From NCBI GenBank assembly GCA_050014415.1, contig JBEKDJ010000215.1:1-8301 (forward strand): DNA of 8,301 nucleotides. The letters run 5' to 3'. The notes beneath the pieces were generated by a model. The model did no database searches and was not told the DNA's origin. It saw only the letters and a program-made list of their open reading frames with translations. Positions 1 to 5,530 of the stretch are shown here, one piece after another (within the stretch, counting starts at the first letter, position 1; every line of letters starts with the position of its first letter). Made by a program: the position numbers and the translations under genes. The stretch comes from JBEKDJ01 sp050014415. Lineage in GTDB: Bacteria > Desulfobacterota > BSN033 > UBA1163.

Positions 1-17
1 TTTCTCTGGGATTTCAA

Positions 18-55
18 AAGAGGCAGTCGCTATCAAACGTCTGCCTCTTCTTTTT
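18..55 (+). terminator. Rho-independent terminator of an upstream off-window gene
   Basis: A perfect 9-bp stem, AAGAGGCAG (18-26) with CTGCCTCTT (41-49), encloses a 14-nt loop and is followed by C and five T (50-55). This is the classic intrinsic terminator layout reading rightwards. It most likely ends a + strand gene lying left of the window. Its T-tract overlaps by two bases the left end of the inverted-repeat element that follows. Confidence 0.8.
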
Positions 56-229
56 ACTAAGGAGTCCATAATTGATTAGACATATTGTTTGGAAAATCTC
101 CCCTTCCCCCTCTTTGCCTGTCCGAAGACAGGAAAAGGATACCTAAGAGGGGAAAATCCTCCCTTTCGTAAAGGGAGGGGAGGAGGGATTTAGTCTTCTG
201 CGTCCATACAATTATGGACTTATTAGTAA
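54..229. repeat. MITE-like palindromic element with terminal inverted repeats
   Basis: Positions 54-74 match the reverse complement of 209-229 at 19 of 21 bases, with mismatches only at 61-62. The shared core AGTCCATAATTG is perfect over 12 bp (63-74 against 209-220). A TA dinucleotide sits at each end (55-56 and 227-228), as expected for target duplication by IS630/mariner-type elements. The interior is a nest of hairpins: CCTGTC/GACAGG with a CGAA loop (117-132), enclosed by CCCCTCTT/AAGAGGGG (107-114 with 145-152); CCTCCCTTT/AAAGGGAGG with a 3-nt loop (158-178); and a local palindrome GTCCATA-CAAT-TATGGAC (202-219). No ORF inside looks real. The whole could fold into one long structured RNA or cruciform. 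A non-autonomous mobile element is the best reading; a structured leader for the downstream gene is the alternative. Confidence 0.6.
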
Positions 230-254
230 TAGCGTGATAGGGGGACACACGCGA

Positions 255-1463
255 ATGGGTAGTATCTTTTCAGACAGGATATCGGATGTTCCAAGGTCGT
301 TTATCAGAGAAATCCTCAAGGTAACAATAGACGAATCTGTCATTTCCTTTGCAGGCGGATTCGAATCTGTCATTTCCTTTGCAGGCGGATTGCCGAATCG
401 GGATCTGTTTCCTTTGGACGAGATTAAGGCAGCAACCAATAAGGTTCTGGAAACGGCTGGTAAAGACGTATTGCAGTACAGCACCTCTGAAGGCTATGGG
501 GAATTAAGAGAATGGATCGTGAAGAGATATGAATCAAAGGGTATTATGGTGCATCCGGACAATATCCTTATTACCACAGGCTCACAGCAGGGGCTTGATC
601 TTCTTGGCAAGACATTTCTCAATGAGGGAGACAACGTTGTCATTGAGGAACCGGGGTACCTTGGCGCCATTCAGGCCTTTTCTATCTACCGGTCCACGTT
701 TTTCCCGGTGCCTGTAACCACAGATGGGATAAGGGCCGATCTGCTCGAGGCCACAATAGCAAATTACCTTATTAAGTTGATTTACTGTGTGCCGAACTTC
801 CAAAATCCTTCGGGAATCAGCTATTCGGAGAAGAACCGAAGGGAGGTTGCCCGTATCCTGAAGGATAAGAAAACGATCCTGGTTGAGGACGATCCATATG
901 GGGAGTTGCGGTTCTTAGGAGAAGATAAGTCGTCTTTTCACAAACTCATTCCAGAAAACACTGTGTTGTTGGGATCATTTTCAAAGATCGTTGTACCGTC
1001 TTTTAGGATCGGATGGGTAGTTGCCAGGACTGAAATCATGGAGAAACTTGTTATTGCGAAACAGGCATCCGACCTCCATACGAACTATTTTGGCCAGAGA
1101 ATCATTCTGCAATATCTGAAGGATAACGACATCGATGCCCATATCAACAAAATCAGGCAAGCGTATGGAAGGCAGAGAGACGCAATGGTGACAGCGATAC
1201 GAGAGTACTTTCCTGAGGAAACACAGTATACTCAACCGGAAGGGGGGATGTTCCTCTGGATTACGTTACCGGAGAGATTATCAGCCATGGAGGTTTTTGA
1301 AAAGGCGATCAGTCGGAAGGTGGCCTTCGTACCCGGCGATCCGTTCTATGTGAATAGAAGACATGTCAACACACTGCGATTGAATTATTCGAGCGTAGAT
1401 GAAGAAACCATAAGGATTGGAATAAAACGGTTGGGAGAAGCACTAAAGGCTATGCTGCTCTGA
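255..1463 (+). CDS. PLP-dependent aminotransferase, class I/II (LysN/MocR-domain type), with in-frame duplication
   Basis: Cytosolic fold-type I PLP enzyme expected to move an amino group between an amino acid and a 2-oxo acid; the substrate cannot be read from sequence. Numbering is from ATG 255 (402 aa). Visible are the N-terminal segment ending in ISFAGGLP; the cofactor loop TTGSQQGLDLL (about 107-117); NFQNPSG with PLP-contacting N184; EDDPY with D212 and Y215; SFSK with Schiff-base lysine K244; and LRLNYS with carboxylate-binding R375. These are hallmarks of the 2-aminoadipate aminotransferase (LysN)/MocR C-terminal family, and the length is normal. There is no GntR DNA-binding domain, so it is an enzyme rather than a MocR regulator. 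ATG 255 is preferred over GTG 234 because AGGGGG (239-244) lies 10 nt ahead and homologues begin near FSDRIS. A 30-bp tandem duplication repeats ESVISFAGG, placing ten extra residues beside the active-site entrance. The gene begins just after the MITE-like element and is followed 31 bp later by the acetyltransferase gene. Confidence 0.88.
   Translation: MGSIFSDRISDVPRSFIREILKVTIDESVISFAGGFESVISFAGGLPNRDLFPLDEIKAATNKVLETAGKDVLQYSTSEGYGELREWIVKRYESKGIMVHPDNILITTGSQQGLDLLGKTFLNEGDNVVIEEPGYLGAIQAFSIYRSTFFPVPVTTDGIRADLLEATIANYLIKLIYCVPNFQNPSGISYSEKNRREVARILKDKKTILVEDDPYGELRFLGEDKSSFHKLIPENTVLLGSFSKIVVPSFRIGWVVARTEIMEKLVIAKQASDLHTNYFGQRIILQYLKDNDIDAHINKIRQAYGRQRDAMVTAIREYFPEETQYTQPEGGMFLWITLPERLSAMEVFEKAISRKVAFVPGDPFYVNRRHVNTLRLNYSSVDEETIRIGIKRLGEALKAMLL
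332..391 (+). repeat. Perfect 30-bp tandem duplication inside the aminotransferase gene
   Basis: Positions 332-361 and 362-391 are identical head-to-tail copies beginning CGAATCTGTC and ending GCAGGCGGATT. The unit is a multiple of three, so the frame is kept and the protein reads ESVISFAGGF-ESVISFAGGL. Family members have this block once, as ISFAGGLP, so the first copy is the extra one from the side of the protein core. With no silent difference between the copies, the event is either very recent or an assembly artefact. Confidence 0.95.
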
Positions 1464-1494
1464 ATGTTACTGCTTGTCTCGTCTAGGACTGAAG

Positions 1495-2013
1495 ATGAAT
1501 AACATAAATTTAGCGACCATTAGCATTGATGATGCTGAGGCATTATTTCAGATATGGCACGACAAAGAAATGATAATATATACATACCATCCCTATATTG
1601 ATACGATTGAGGAATGTCGTAACCGAATTAATGGAATAGTGAATTATCAAAAAGAAAACAACCATTATGGACCTCTTACAATTACTTATGGCGGTAAGAT
1701 TATCGGGCTTGTTGGGCTTGAGCTTAAATCAGAAGAAGCAAAAGAGTATGAACTATGGTATATTTTATCAAAATTCTATTGGGGAAAAGGAATTGGGTCA
1801 GAAGTTGTAAGATTATTTGTTGACAGAGTCTTTTCAGAATTAGATATTGAAAGACTGTATGCTGAAGTTGTAACAGAGAACGTTGCTAGTTATAAAGTGC
1901 TAGAGAAGAATAGATTCGTTAAAGAAGGATATCTAAGAAGAGAGTTTTCAAGAGATGGAAGTATCAAAGATCTGTATGTTTATTCTATTTTAAGAGAAGA
2001 ATGGGAGAGATAA
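1495..2013 (+). CDS. GNAT-family N-acetyltransferase (RimJ/RimL-like)
   Basis: Acetyl-CoA-dependent acyltransferase of about 172 aa; the acceptor (protein N-terminus, amino acid, polyamine or antibiotic) cannot be deduced. Numbering is from ATG 1495. The single GNAT domain shows the acetyl-CoA pyrophosphate-binding motif A, WGKGIGSE (96-103), after the beta-4 strand YELWYILS. It then shows the RimJ/RimL-style motif B, TENVASYKVLEKNRFVKEGY, with N129 and S132. ATG 1495 is chosen over TTG 1474 because AGGA (1485-1488) sits 6 nt upstream and the fold begins directly after it. There is no signal peptide or membrane segment. The gene is notably AT-rich: 57 G/C in the 180 bases of 1741-1920 (32%), against 26/60 in a sample line of lysA and 36/60 in one of secA. 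It also favours AGA and ATA codons, which suggests recent acquisition. It lies between an aminotransferase and a decarboxylase gene, so a role on an amino-acid-derived substrate is possible but unproven. Confidence 0.85.
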   Translation: MNNINLATISIDDAEALFQIWHDKEMIIYTYHPYIDTIEECRNRINGIVNYQKENNHYGPLTITYGGKIIGLVGLELKSEEAKEYELWYILSKFYWGKGIGSEVVRLFVDRVFSELDIERLYAEVVTENVASYKVLEKNRFVKEGYLRREFSRDGSIKDLYVYSILREEWER

Positions 2014-2102
2014 TCGCCACGCAGGTTAGCCCTGAAAGTCTGTCGTGTTTGCGTCGCTATCATCTAAATGAGTTTTTAATTGAACCCGAATCAGAGGAAT
2101 AG
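2001..2102 (+). CDS. Possible 33-residue small ORF or leader between GNAT and lysA genes
   Basis: An ATG at 2001, inside the last codons of the acetyltransferase gene, opens a frame that runs 33 codons to TAG 2100-2102, three bases before the lysA ATG and in the same frame as lysA. The peptide starts MGEIIATQVSPESL, has one Cys and one Arg-Arg pair, and ends in an acidic EPESEE. I recognise no family. A purine-rich AAGAGAAG lies just upstream, a poor and too-close ribosome binding site. The overlap and tight junction could allow translational coupling into lysA. Equally, it may be chance, or the remnant of coding sequence disrupted when the AT-rich acetyltransferase gene arrived. Base composition changes abruptly back to average within it. 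Low confidence that it is expressed. Confidence 0.2.
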   Translation: MGEIIATQVSPESLSCLRRYHLNEFLIEPESEE

Positions 2103-2105
2103 GTA

Positions 2106-3374
2106 ATGATGGCCTCAAAAACAATTCCCTTCAGTGGTGAGCAGCTAAAAGATATCGTCAGCCAATATCCAACCCCATTTCATATCTACGACGAGAAATC
2201 AATCCGGAAGAATGCACGTCATCTCATCGATTTATTCTCTTGGAATCAGGGATTCAAAGAATACTTTGCAGTCAAGGCAACTCCTAATCCATTCATTCTT
2301 AAAATTCTCAAGGCAGAAGGCTTTGGTACGGATTGTAGTTCTCTGCCAGAACTCATTTTATCCGAGGAAGCCGGAATTGTCGGAGAAGAAATCATGTTTT
2401 CCTCAAATGATACACCAGCAAAGGAATACATCAAAGCCAGAGAGCTAGGTGCTACAATAAACCTGGATGACATCAGCCATATATCATTTTTGGAAGAACA
2501 CTGTGGTATACCCGACCTGATTTCCATTAGATATAATCCAGGCAAGTTGCGGGGCGGAAGCTTCATAATGGGGAAGCCAGAGGAAGCGAAATTCGGCTTC
2601 ACAAGGGATCAAATATTCGATGGGTTAAGTAGACTGAGATCGAAAGGAGCTAGGCGATTTGGTCTGCATACTTTTATAGCATCGAATGAGCTCAATCCCC
2701 AGTATTTTGTGGATACCGCAGAGATGATGTTTGATCTCGCGCTTGAGGTAAAAGACAAGCTGTCAATTAAGGTCGATTTTGTTAATCTAAGTGGCGGGAT
2801 TGGTATCCCCTACAAACCTGACGAGAAAACCGTTGATCTGAAATATGTAAGTGATGGCATTAGACGATGCTATGATAAGATGATTAAACCAAAGGGACTC
2901 GATCCTCTTTCAATTGTCATGGAATGCGGCAGGGCGATTACCGGGCCTTACGGTTATCTCGTATCTCGTGTTCTACACATCAAGGATATTCATAAAAAGC
3001 ACGTAGGCCTCGATGCAAATATGGCAAACCTGATGCGCCCGGGGATGTATGGAGCTTACCACCACATCACGGTGATAGGAAAAGAAAACGAGCCACATAA
3101 CCATGTCTATGATGTCACAGGATCGATTTGTGAGCCTATTGATAGATTCGCAATTGATCGACCTTTACCCAAAATTGAAATCGGTGACCTGCTTGTGATA
3201 CATGATACTGGGGCTCATGGGCACTCGATGGGATTCAATTACAATGGCAAGCTTCGATCCGCAGAATTACTATTGCGGGAAAACGGCGAGGTGATTCAAA
3301 TAAGGCGAGCAGAGACCGCTCAGGATTATTTCGCAACACTAGATTTCGAAGAACTAGAGGAGTTTCAAGTTTGA
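2106..3374 (+). CDS. lysA: Diaminopimelate decarboxylase (fold-type III PLP enzyme)
   Basis: Converts meso-diaminopimelate to L-lysine and CO2, the last step of the DAP pathway, in the cytosol. The 422 aa fit the family. The N-terminal alanine-racemase-like barrel holds YFAVKATPNP with PLP lysine K57, the DCSSLPEL strand, FGLHTFIASN with cofactor-stacking H188, the glycine-rich phosphate loop LSGGIGIP (228-235), and ECGRAITGPYG (273-283). The C-terminal beta domain holds VTGSICEPIDRFA with the C342-E343 pair that completes the dimer active site, and DTGAHGHSMGFNYNGKLR with Y379. HTFIASN and CEPID replace the HxHIGSQ and CESGD of E. coli-type enzymes. From memory, this matches a subfamily common in Clostridia and some other anaerobes, not a defect. 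ATG 2106 has AGAGGA (2093-2098) 7 nt upstream; the second ATG at 2109 is an alternative. No other dap gene is visible nearby. A decarboxylase for a related diamino acid remains possible. Confidence 0.87.
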   Translation: MMASKTIPFSGEQLKDIVSQYPTPFHIYDEKSIRKNARHLIDLFSWNQGFKEYFAVKATPNPFILKILKAEGFGTDCSSLPELILSEEAGIVGEEIMFSSNDTPAKEYIKARELGATINLDDISHISFLEEHCGIPDLISIRYNPGKLRGGSFIMGKPEEAKFGFTRDQIFDGLSRLRSKGARRFGLHTFIASNELNPQYFVDTAEMMFDLALEVKDKLSIKVDFVNLSGGIGIPYKPDEKTVDLKYVSDGIRRCYDKMIKPKGLDPLSIVMECGRAITGPYGYLVSRVLHIKDIHKKHVGLDANMANLMRPGMYGAYHHITVIGKENEPHNHVYDVTGSICEPIDRFAIDRPLPKIEIGDLLVIHDTGAHGHSMGFNYNGKLRSAELLLRENGEVIQIRRAETAQDYFATLDFEELEEFQV

Positions 3375-3461
3375 ACGTTATCCACCGCTGCAGACATGGG
3401 AAAGAACGAAATAGGTGCGGAATATAACTCGCGATGCTCTTCATTTTTGAGGTAAGAGGAT

Positions 3462-4001
3462 ATGTTAGTAAAAGGCCTGAATAGATGCTCCTTTGGAATA
3501 GTGGGTATCCTTCTCTTATTTCTGGTATCACCGGCACTGGCAGATAAGTGGAGCCAGCGCTACATCGGAAGTCTTCCAGATTCTGCCTTTGCTGCCGTTG
3601 AAATTACGAAAGATGGAAAGACTATTCGACACCTTCCCCATCATGATCACACCGGAGAAATTGATATTGATCATTTGAAGAGCGCCTTAGGCAGAGTTCA
3701 TCAAGTAAGATGGATAGACCCTGCAAACTTTTCCAAGGCCAAAGATCACTTGGAGCAACACTATCAGGTTTACAAGCAGGAACGGGCCAGAGCTCGGGGG
3801 TTGAAAGGTCCCATTAACATCAATAACGCAGCAATCGAGGAATTAATGCAGCTCCCTCACATTGGAGAAAAACGTGCGATAGCCATCATCGAATATCGGA
3901 AAATCTACGGAAGTTTTAAAGCCACATCCGAGCTAATACGTGTTCCTGGCTTCGGGCAAGAAATACTTAGGGACATCGAAGATCTCATTACTGTGGAATA
4001 G
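3462..4001 (+). CDS. Secreted helix-hairpin-helix (ComEA-type) protein with an extra N-terminal domain
   Basis: The 179-aa protein starts with a Sec signal peptide: basic K4/R8, hydrophobic core about 11-23, and probable cleavage after ALA (25-27). Residues 33-100 form a region reading YIGSLPDSAFA, then RHLPHHDHTGEIDIDHLKSALGRV. It resembles a small domain (I think DUF6582-like) that I know mainly from phage prohead and capsid-associated proteins; that assignment is tentative. A charged linker precedes residues 117-179, a clear ComEA HhH domain: ININNAAIEELMQLPHIGEKRA followed by LIRVPGFGQEIL, each carrying a hairpin glycine pair that contacts the DNA backbone. Exported HhH proteins of this type bind double-stranded DNA during natural transformation. 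No comEC, pilus or nuclease gene is in view, so a competence role is inference. There is no lipobox. ATG 3462 has GAGGT (3449-3453) 8 nt upstream. The gene follows lysA by 87 bp and ends the + strand block, facing argJ. Confidence 0.75.
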   Translation: MLVKGLNRCSFGIVGILLLFLVSPALADKWSQRYIGSLPDSAFAAVEITKDGKTIRHLPHHDHTGEIDIDHLKSALGRVHQVRWIDPANFSKAKDHLEQHYQVYKQERARARGLKGPININNAAIEELMQLPHIGEKRAIAIIEYRKIYGSFKATSELIRVPGFGQEILRDIEDLITVE

Positions 4002-4095
4002 ATTTACTCCTCTGGCTGGTTCATTTATCGGGCCAGAAATTAGGAAGGGACGTCAGGAGAGCAAGAAGAATTCGAAATGAGTTGATGTATCACCC

Positions 4096-4125
4096 CCACC
4101 TTCTCCCGCCGTGGGGAGATGGAGG
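4096..4125. repeat. C/G-rich imperfect hairpin in the convergent spacer
   Basis: TCTCCC (4102-4107) pairs with GGGAGA (4114-4119) around a 6-nt loop. The stem extends outward through CC/GG pairs (4099-4100 with 4121-4122, 4096-4097 with 4124-4125), interrupted by T-T and A-A mismatches. It lies between the ends of the HhH gene and argJ, a natural place for a bidirectional terminator, but no T-run follows on either strand. Its CACCTTCTCCC arm resembles that of the hairpin at 5492-5529, so it is more likely a dispersed REP-like repeat that may also slow transcription. Confidence 0.45.
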
Positions 4126-4134
4126 AACGTTGGG

Positions 4135-5331
4135 TCACGAGCGATAGGAGGCATTGATCTTCACGTAATCGATGGAGAGGTCTGTCGTAAAAACGGAGAA
4201 TTGGCTTTTCCCCTTGTGAAGGTCAATGGTAACCTTGAAGGATTCTCTTTTTAGAACCTTGCCCGCTCTCTGCTCCAATTGAGGGCCCGTTCCTACTCCC
4301 CCTTTCACAACAGGGACATTATCAAAGAAAACGTCGATTCGATTTGGGTTGATTTGGGCACCGGAATGACCCAGGGCACAAAGGATTCTCCCCCAATTGG
4401 CATCTTCTCCGAAGAAGGCAGTTTTTACCAACGGAGAATGGGCAACACAATAGGCTGCCTGTTTGGCGTCCTCTCGGTCCCGTGCTCCCCGGACTAGGAG
4501 CTCGATGAATTTGGTCGCCCCTTCTCCATCTTTCACTACACTCTTAGCCAGATTCTGGCAGACCTCGGAAAGCATGGATTGGAAGACTCCCGCATCGCGG
4601 CCCATGCGATTCGAAGAAGGATGGCCTGCTTTCCCGTTGGCCAAGAGCAATACTGTATCATTGGTGCTGTTCTCCCCATCGACAGTGATGCGATTGTAAG
4701 ACTCCTCGGCGGCTGTTTTCAGCATCCGTTGAAGCACTCGTGCTTCGAAGTTGGCATCGGTGACAAGAAAGGAGAGCATCGTGGCCAGATCGGGACGAAT
4801 CATTCCCGCACCCTTCACCATCCCGCATAATTTCACCTGTTTTCCTTTGATGCGACAGGTGGCCACTTCAACCTTAGGGAAGGTATCCGTGGTCATGATG
4901 GACTCAACGGTCTTCATCCATCCCTCCGGAGAGAGGCTTTCAACCAGCTCAGAGACCCTTCTCTCGATCTTCCTCATTGGAAGGGAAATCCCAATAACCC
5001 CCGTTGAGGCTGCGAATACCAACTCATCTCCCACGCCTAACCCTCTTGCCACCCATGAGGAAATTCTTTCGGCGTCTCTCAACCCCTGAGCCCCTGTACA
5101 CGCATTTGCATTGCCACTGTTGACAACGACTGCCTGACAGAGGCCTCCTTTGATCCGCTTCAAGTTCAATTGGACAGGGGCTGCCTTCACCGTGTTGGTA
5201 GTGAAGAGTCCAGCGATCCGGGCAGGAACTTCGGAGTAGATCAAACCCAAATCCCTCTTCCCATCCTTCTTGATCCCTACTGAAACCCCCGAAAATAGAA
5301 AACCCGGAACCTTAAAATCGAGTGCTCTCAT
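4135..5331 (-). CDS. argJ: Bifunctional glutamate N-acetyltransferase / amino-acid acetyltransferase ArgJ
   Basis: Transfers acetyl from N-acetylornithine to glutamate, recycling the acetyl group in arginine biosynthesis; bifunctional members also make N-acetylglutamate from acetyl-CoA. Cytosolic. The 398-aa protein (numbered from ATG 5331) is a full-length OAT-family member. The precursor self-cleaves before the nucleophile threonine in KGAGMIRPDLATMLSFLVTDA, here A183/T184, giving alpha and beta chains. The oxyanion-hole pair T110-G111 is visible in AASTGVIG. DGEGATK (E270) and the C-terminal TDLSIDYVKINASY are also family signatures. Nothing key is missing. ATG 5331 is preferred over GTG 5388 because GAGGA lies 6 nt upstream, the GTG lacks any ribosome binding site, and homologues begin close to VPGF. 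It follows secA on the same strand after 199 bp. I found no convincing promoter in that spacer, so co-transcription with secA is plausible. Bifunctionality cannot be separated from OAT-only activity by sequence alone. Confidence 0.95.
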   Translation of the reverse strand: MRALDFKVPGFLFSGVSVGIKKDGKRDLGLIYSEVPARIAGLFTTNTVKAAPVQLNLKRIKGGLCQAVVVNSGNANACTGAQGLRDAERISSWVARGLGVGDELVFAASTGVIGISLPMRKIERRVSELVESLSPEGWMKTVESIMTTDTFPKVEVATCRIKGKQVKLCGMVKGAGMIRPDLATMLSFLVTDANFEARVLQRMLKTAAEESYNRITVDGENSTNDTVLLLANGKAGHPSSNRMGRDAGVFQSMLSEVCQNLAKSVVKDGEGATKFIELLVRGARDREDAKQAAYCVAHSPLVKTAFFGEDANWGRILCALGHSGAQINPNRIDVFFDNVPVVKGGVGTGPQLEQRAGKVLKRESFKVTIDLHKGKSQFSVFTTDLSIDYVKINASYRS

Positions 5332-5390
5332 CTCTCGTCCTCGTCTTAGTCCTTTAAGAGCTGAATGAATAGGTGAGTGGGCTAACACTA

Positions 5391-5490
5391 AATGTCAAAG
5401 CTCAAATGTCGAAATTCAAAAGAAAAGGAATGTTATGATATTGAATCATCTTGAAATTCATTTGACATTTGGATTTTGGAATTTGACATT
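5391..5490. repeat. Cluster of direct and inverted TTTGACATT/AATGTCAAA repeats
   Basis: AATGTCAAA at 5391-5399 is the exact inverse of TTTGACATT at 5461-5469 and again at 5482-5490. CAAATGTC (5403-5410) is the inverse of GACATTTG (5464-5471). GAAATTCA occurs directly at 5411-5418 and 5453-5460. The two halves can pair as a long imperfect cruciform across an AT-rich centre. The cluster lies in the secA-argJ spacer and has no coding potential. It resembles low-complexity dispersed repeats seen in intergenic regions of environmental bacteria; its function is unknown. Confidence 0.7.
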
Positions 5491-5491
5491 C

Positions 5492-5529
5492 CCCTCACCT
5501 TTCCCTAAGGGATAAGGAAGGGTGAAGGG
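5492..5529. repeat. Long hairpin abutting the secA stop codon
   Basis: CCCTCACCTTTCC (5492-5504) pairs with GGAAGGGTGAAGGG (5516-5529): 13 pairs with one bulged A (5525) and one G-T pair, around an 11-nt loop. It begins two bases past the secA stop codon as read on the minus strand. It could attenuate transcription or protect the 3' end of secA mRNA, but no U-tract follows, so it is not a standard intrinsic terminator. The arm shares CACCTT-TCCC with the hairpin at 4096-4125, suggesting one dispersed repeat family. Confidence 0.55.
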
Positions 5530-5530
5530 C

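Noticed and set aside
207..212. TACAAT within the MITE-like element as the -10 box for the aminotransferase gene
   Set aside because: The sequence 17 bp upstream (AGGGAT) does not resemble a -35 box, and the hexamer is part of the terminal palindrome.
234..254. GTG 234 as the aminotransferase start
   Set aside because: It lacks its own ribosome binding site, and its first codons contain the AGGGGG that best serves ATG 255.
4011..4037. TCTGGC...GCCAGA inverted repeat after the HhH gene stop codon as a terminator
   Set aside because: Only six pairs around a 15-nt loop and no T-run afterwards; too weak to call.
5332..5388. GTG 5388 as the argJ start, adding 19 residues
   Set aside because: No ribosome binding site precedes it, it runs up to the repeat cluster, and the extra residues have no counterpart in ArgJ proteins; ATG 5331 has GAGGA at good spacing.
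5393..5398. Minus-strand TTGACA as the -35 box of an argJ promoter
   Set aside because: No TATAAT-like hexamer occurs 16-18 bp downstream; the match is part of the repeat cluster.
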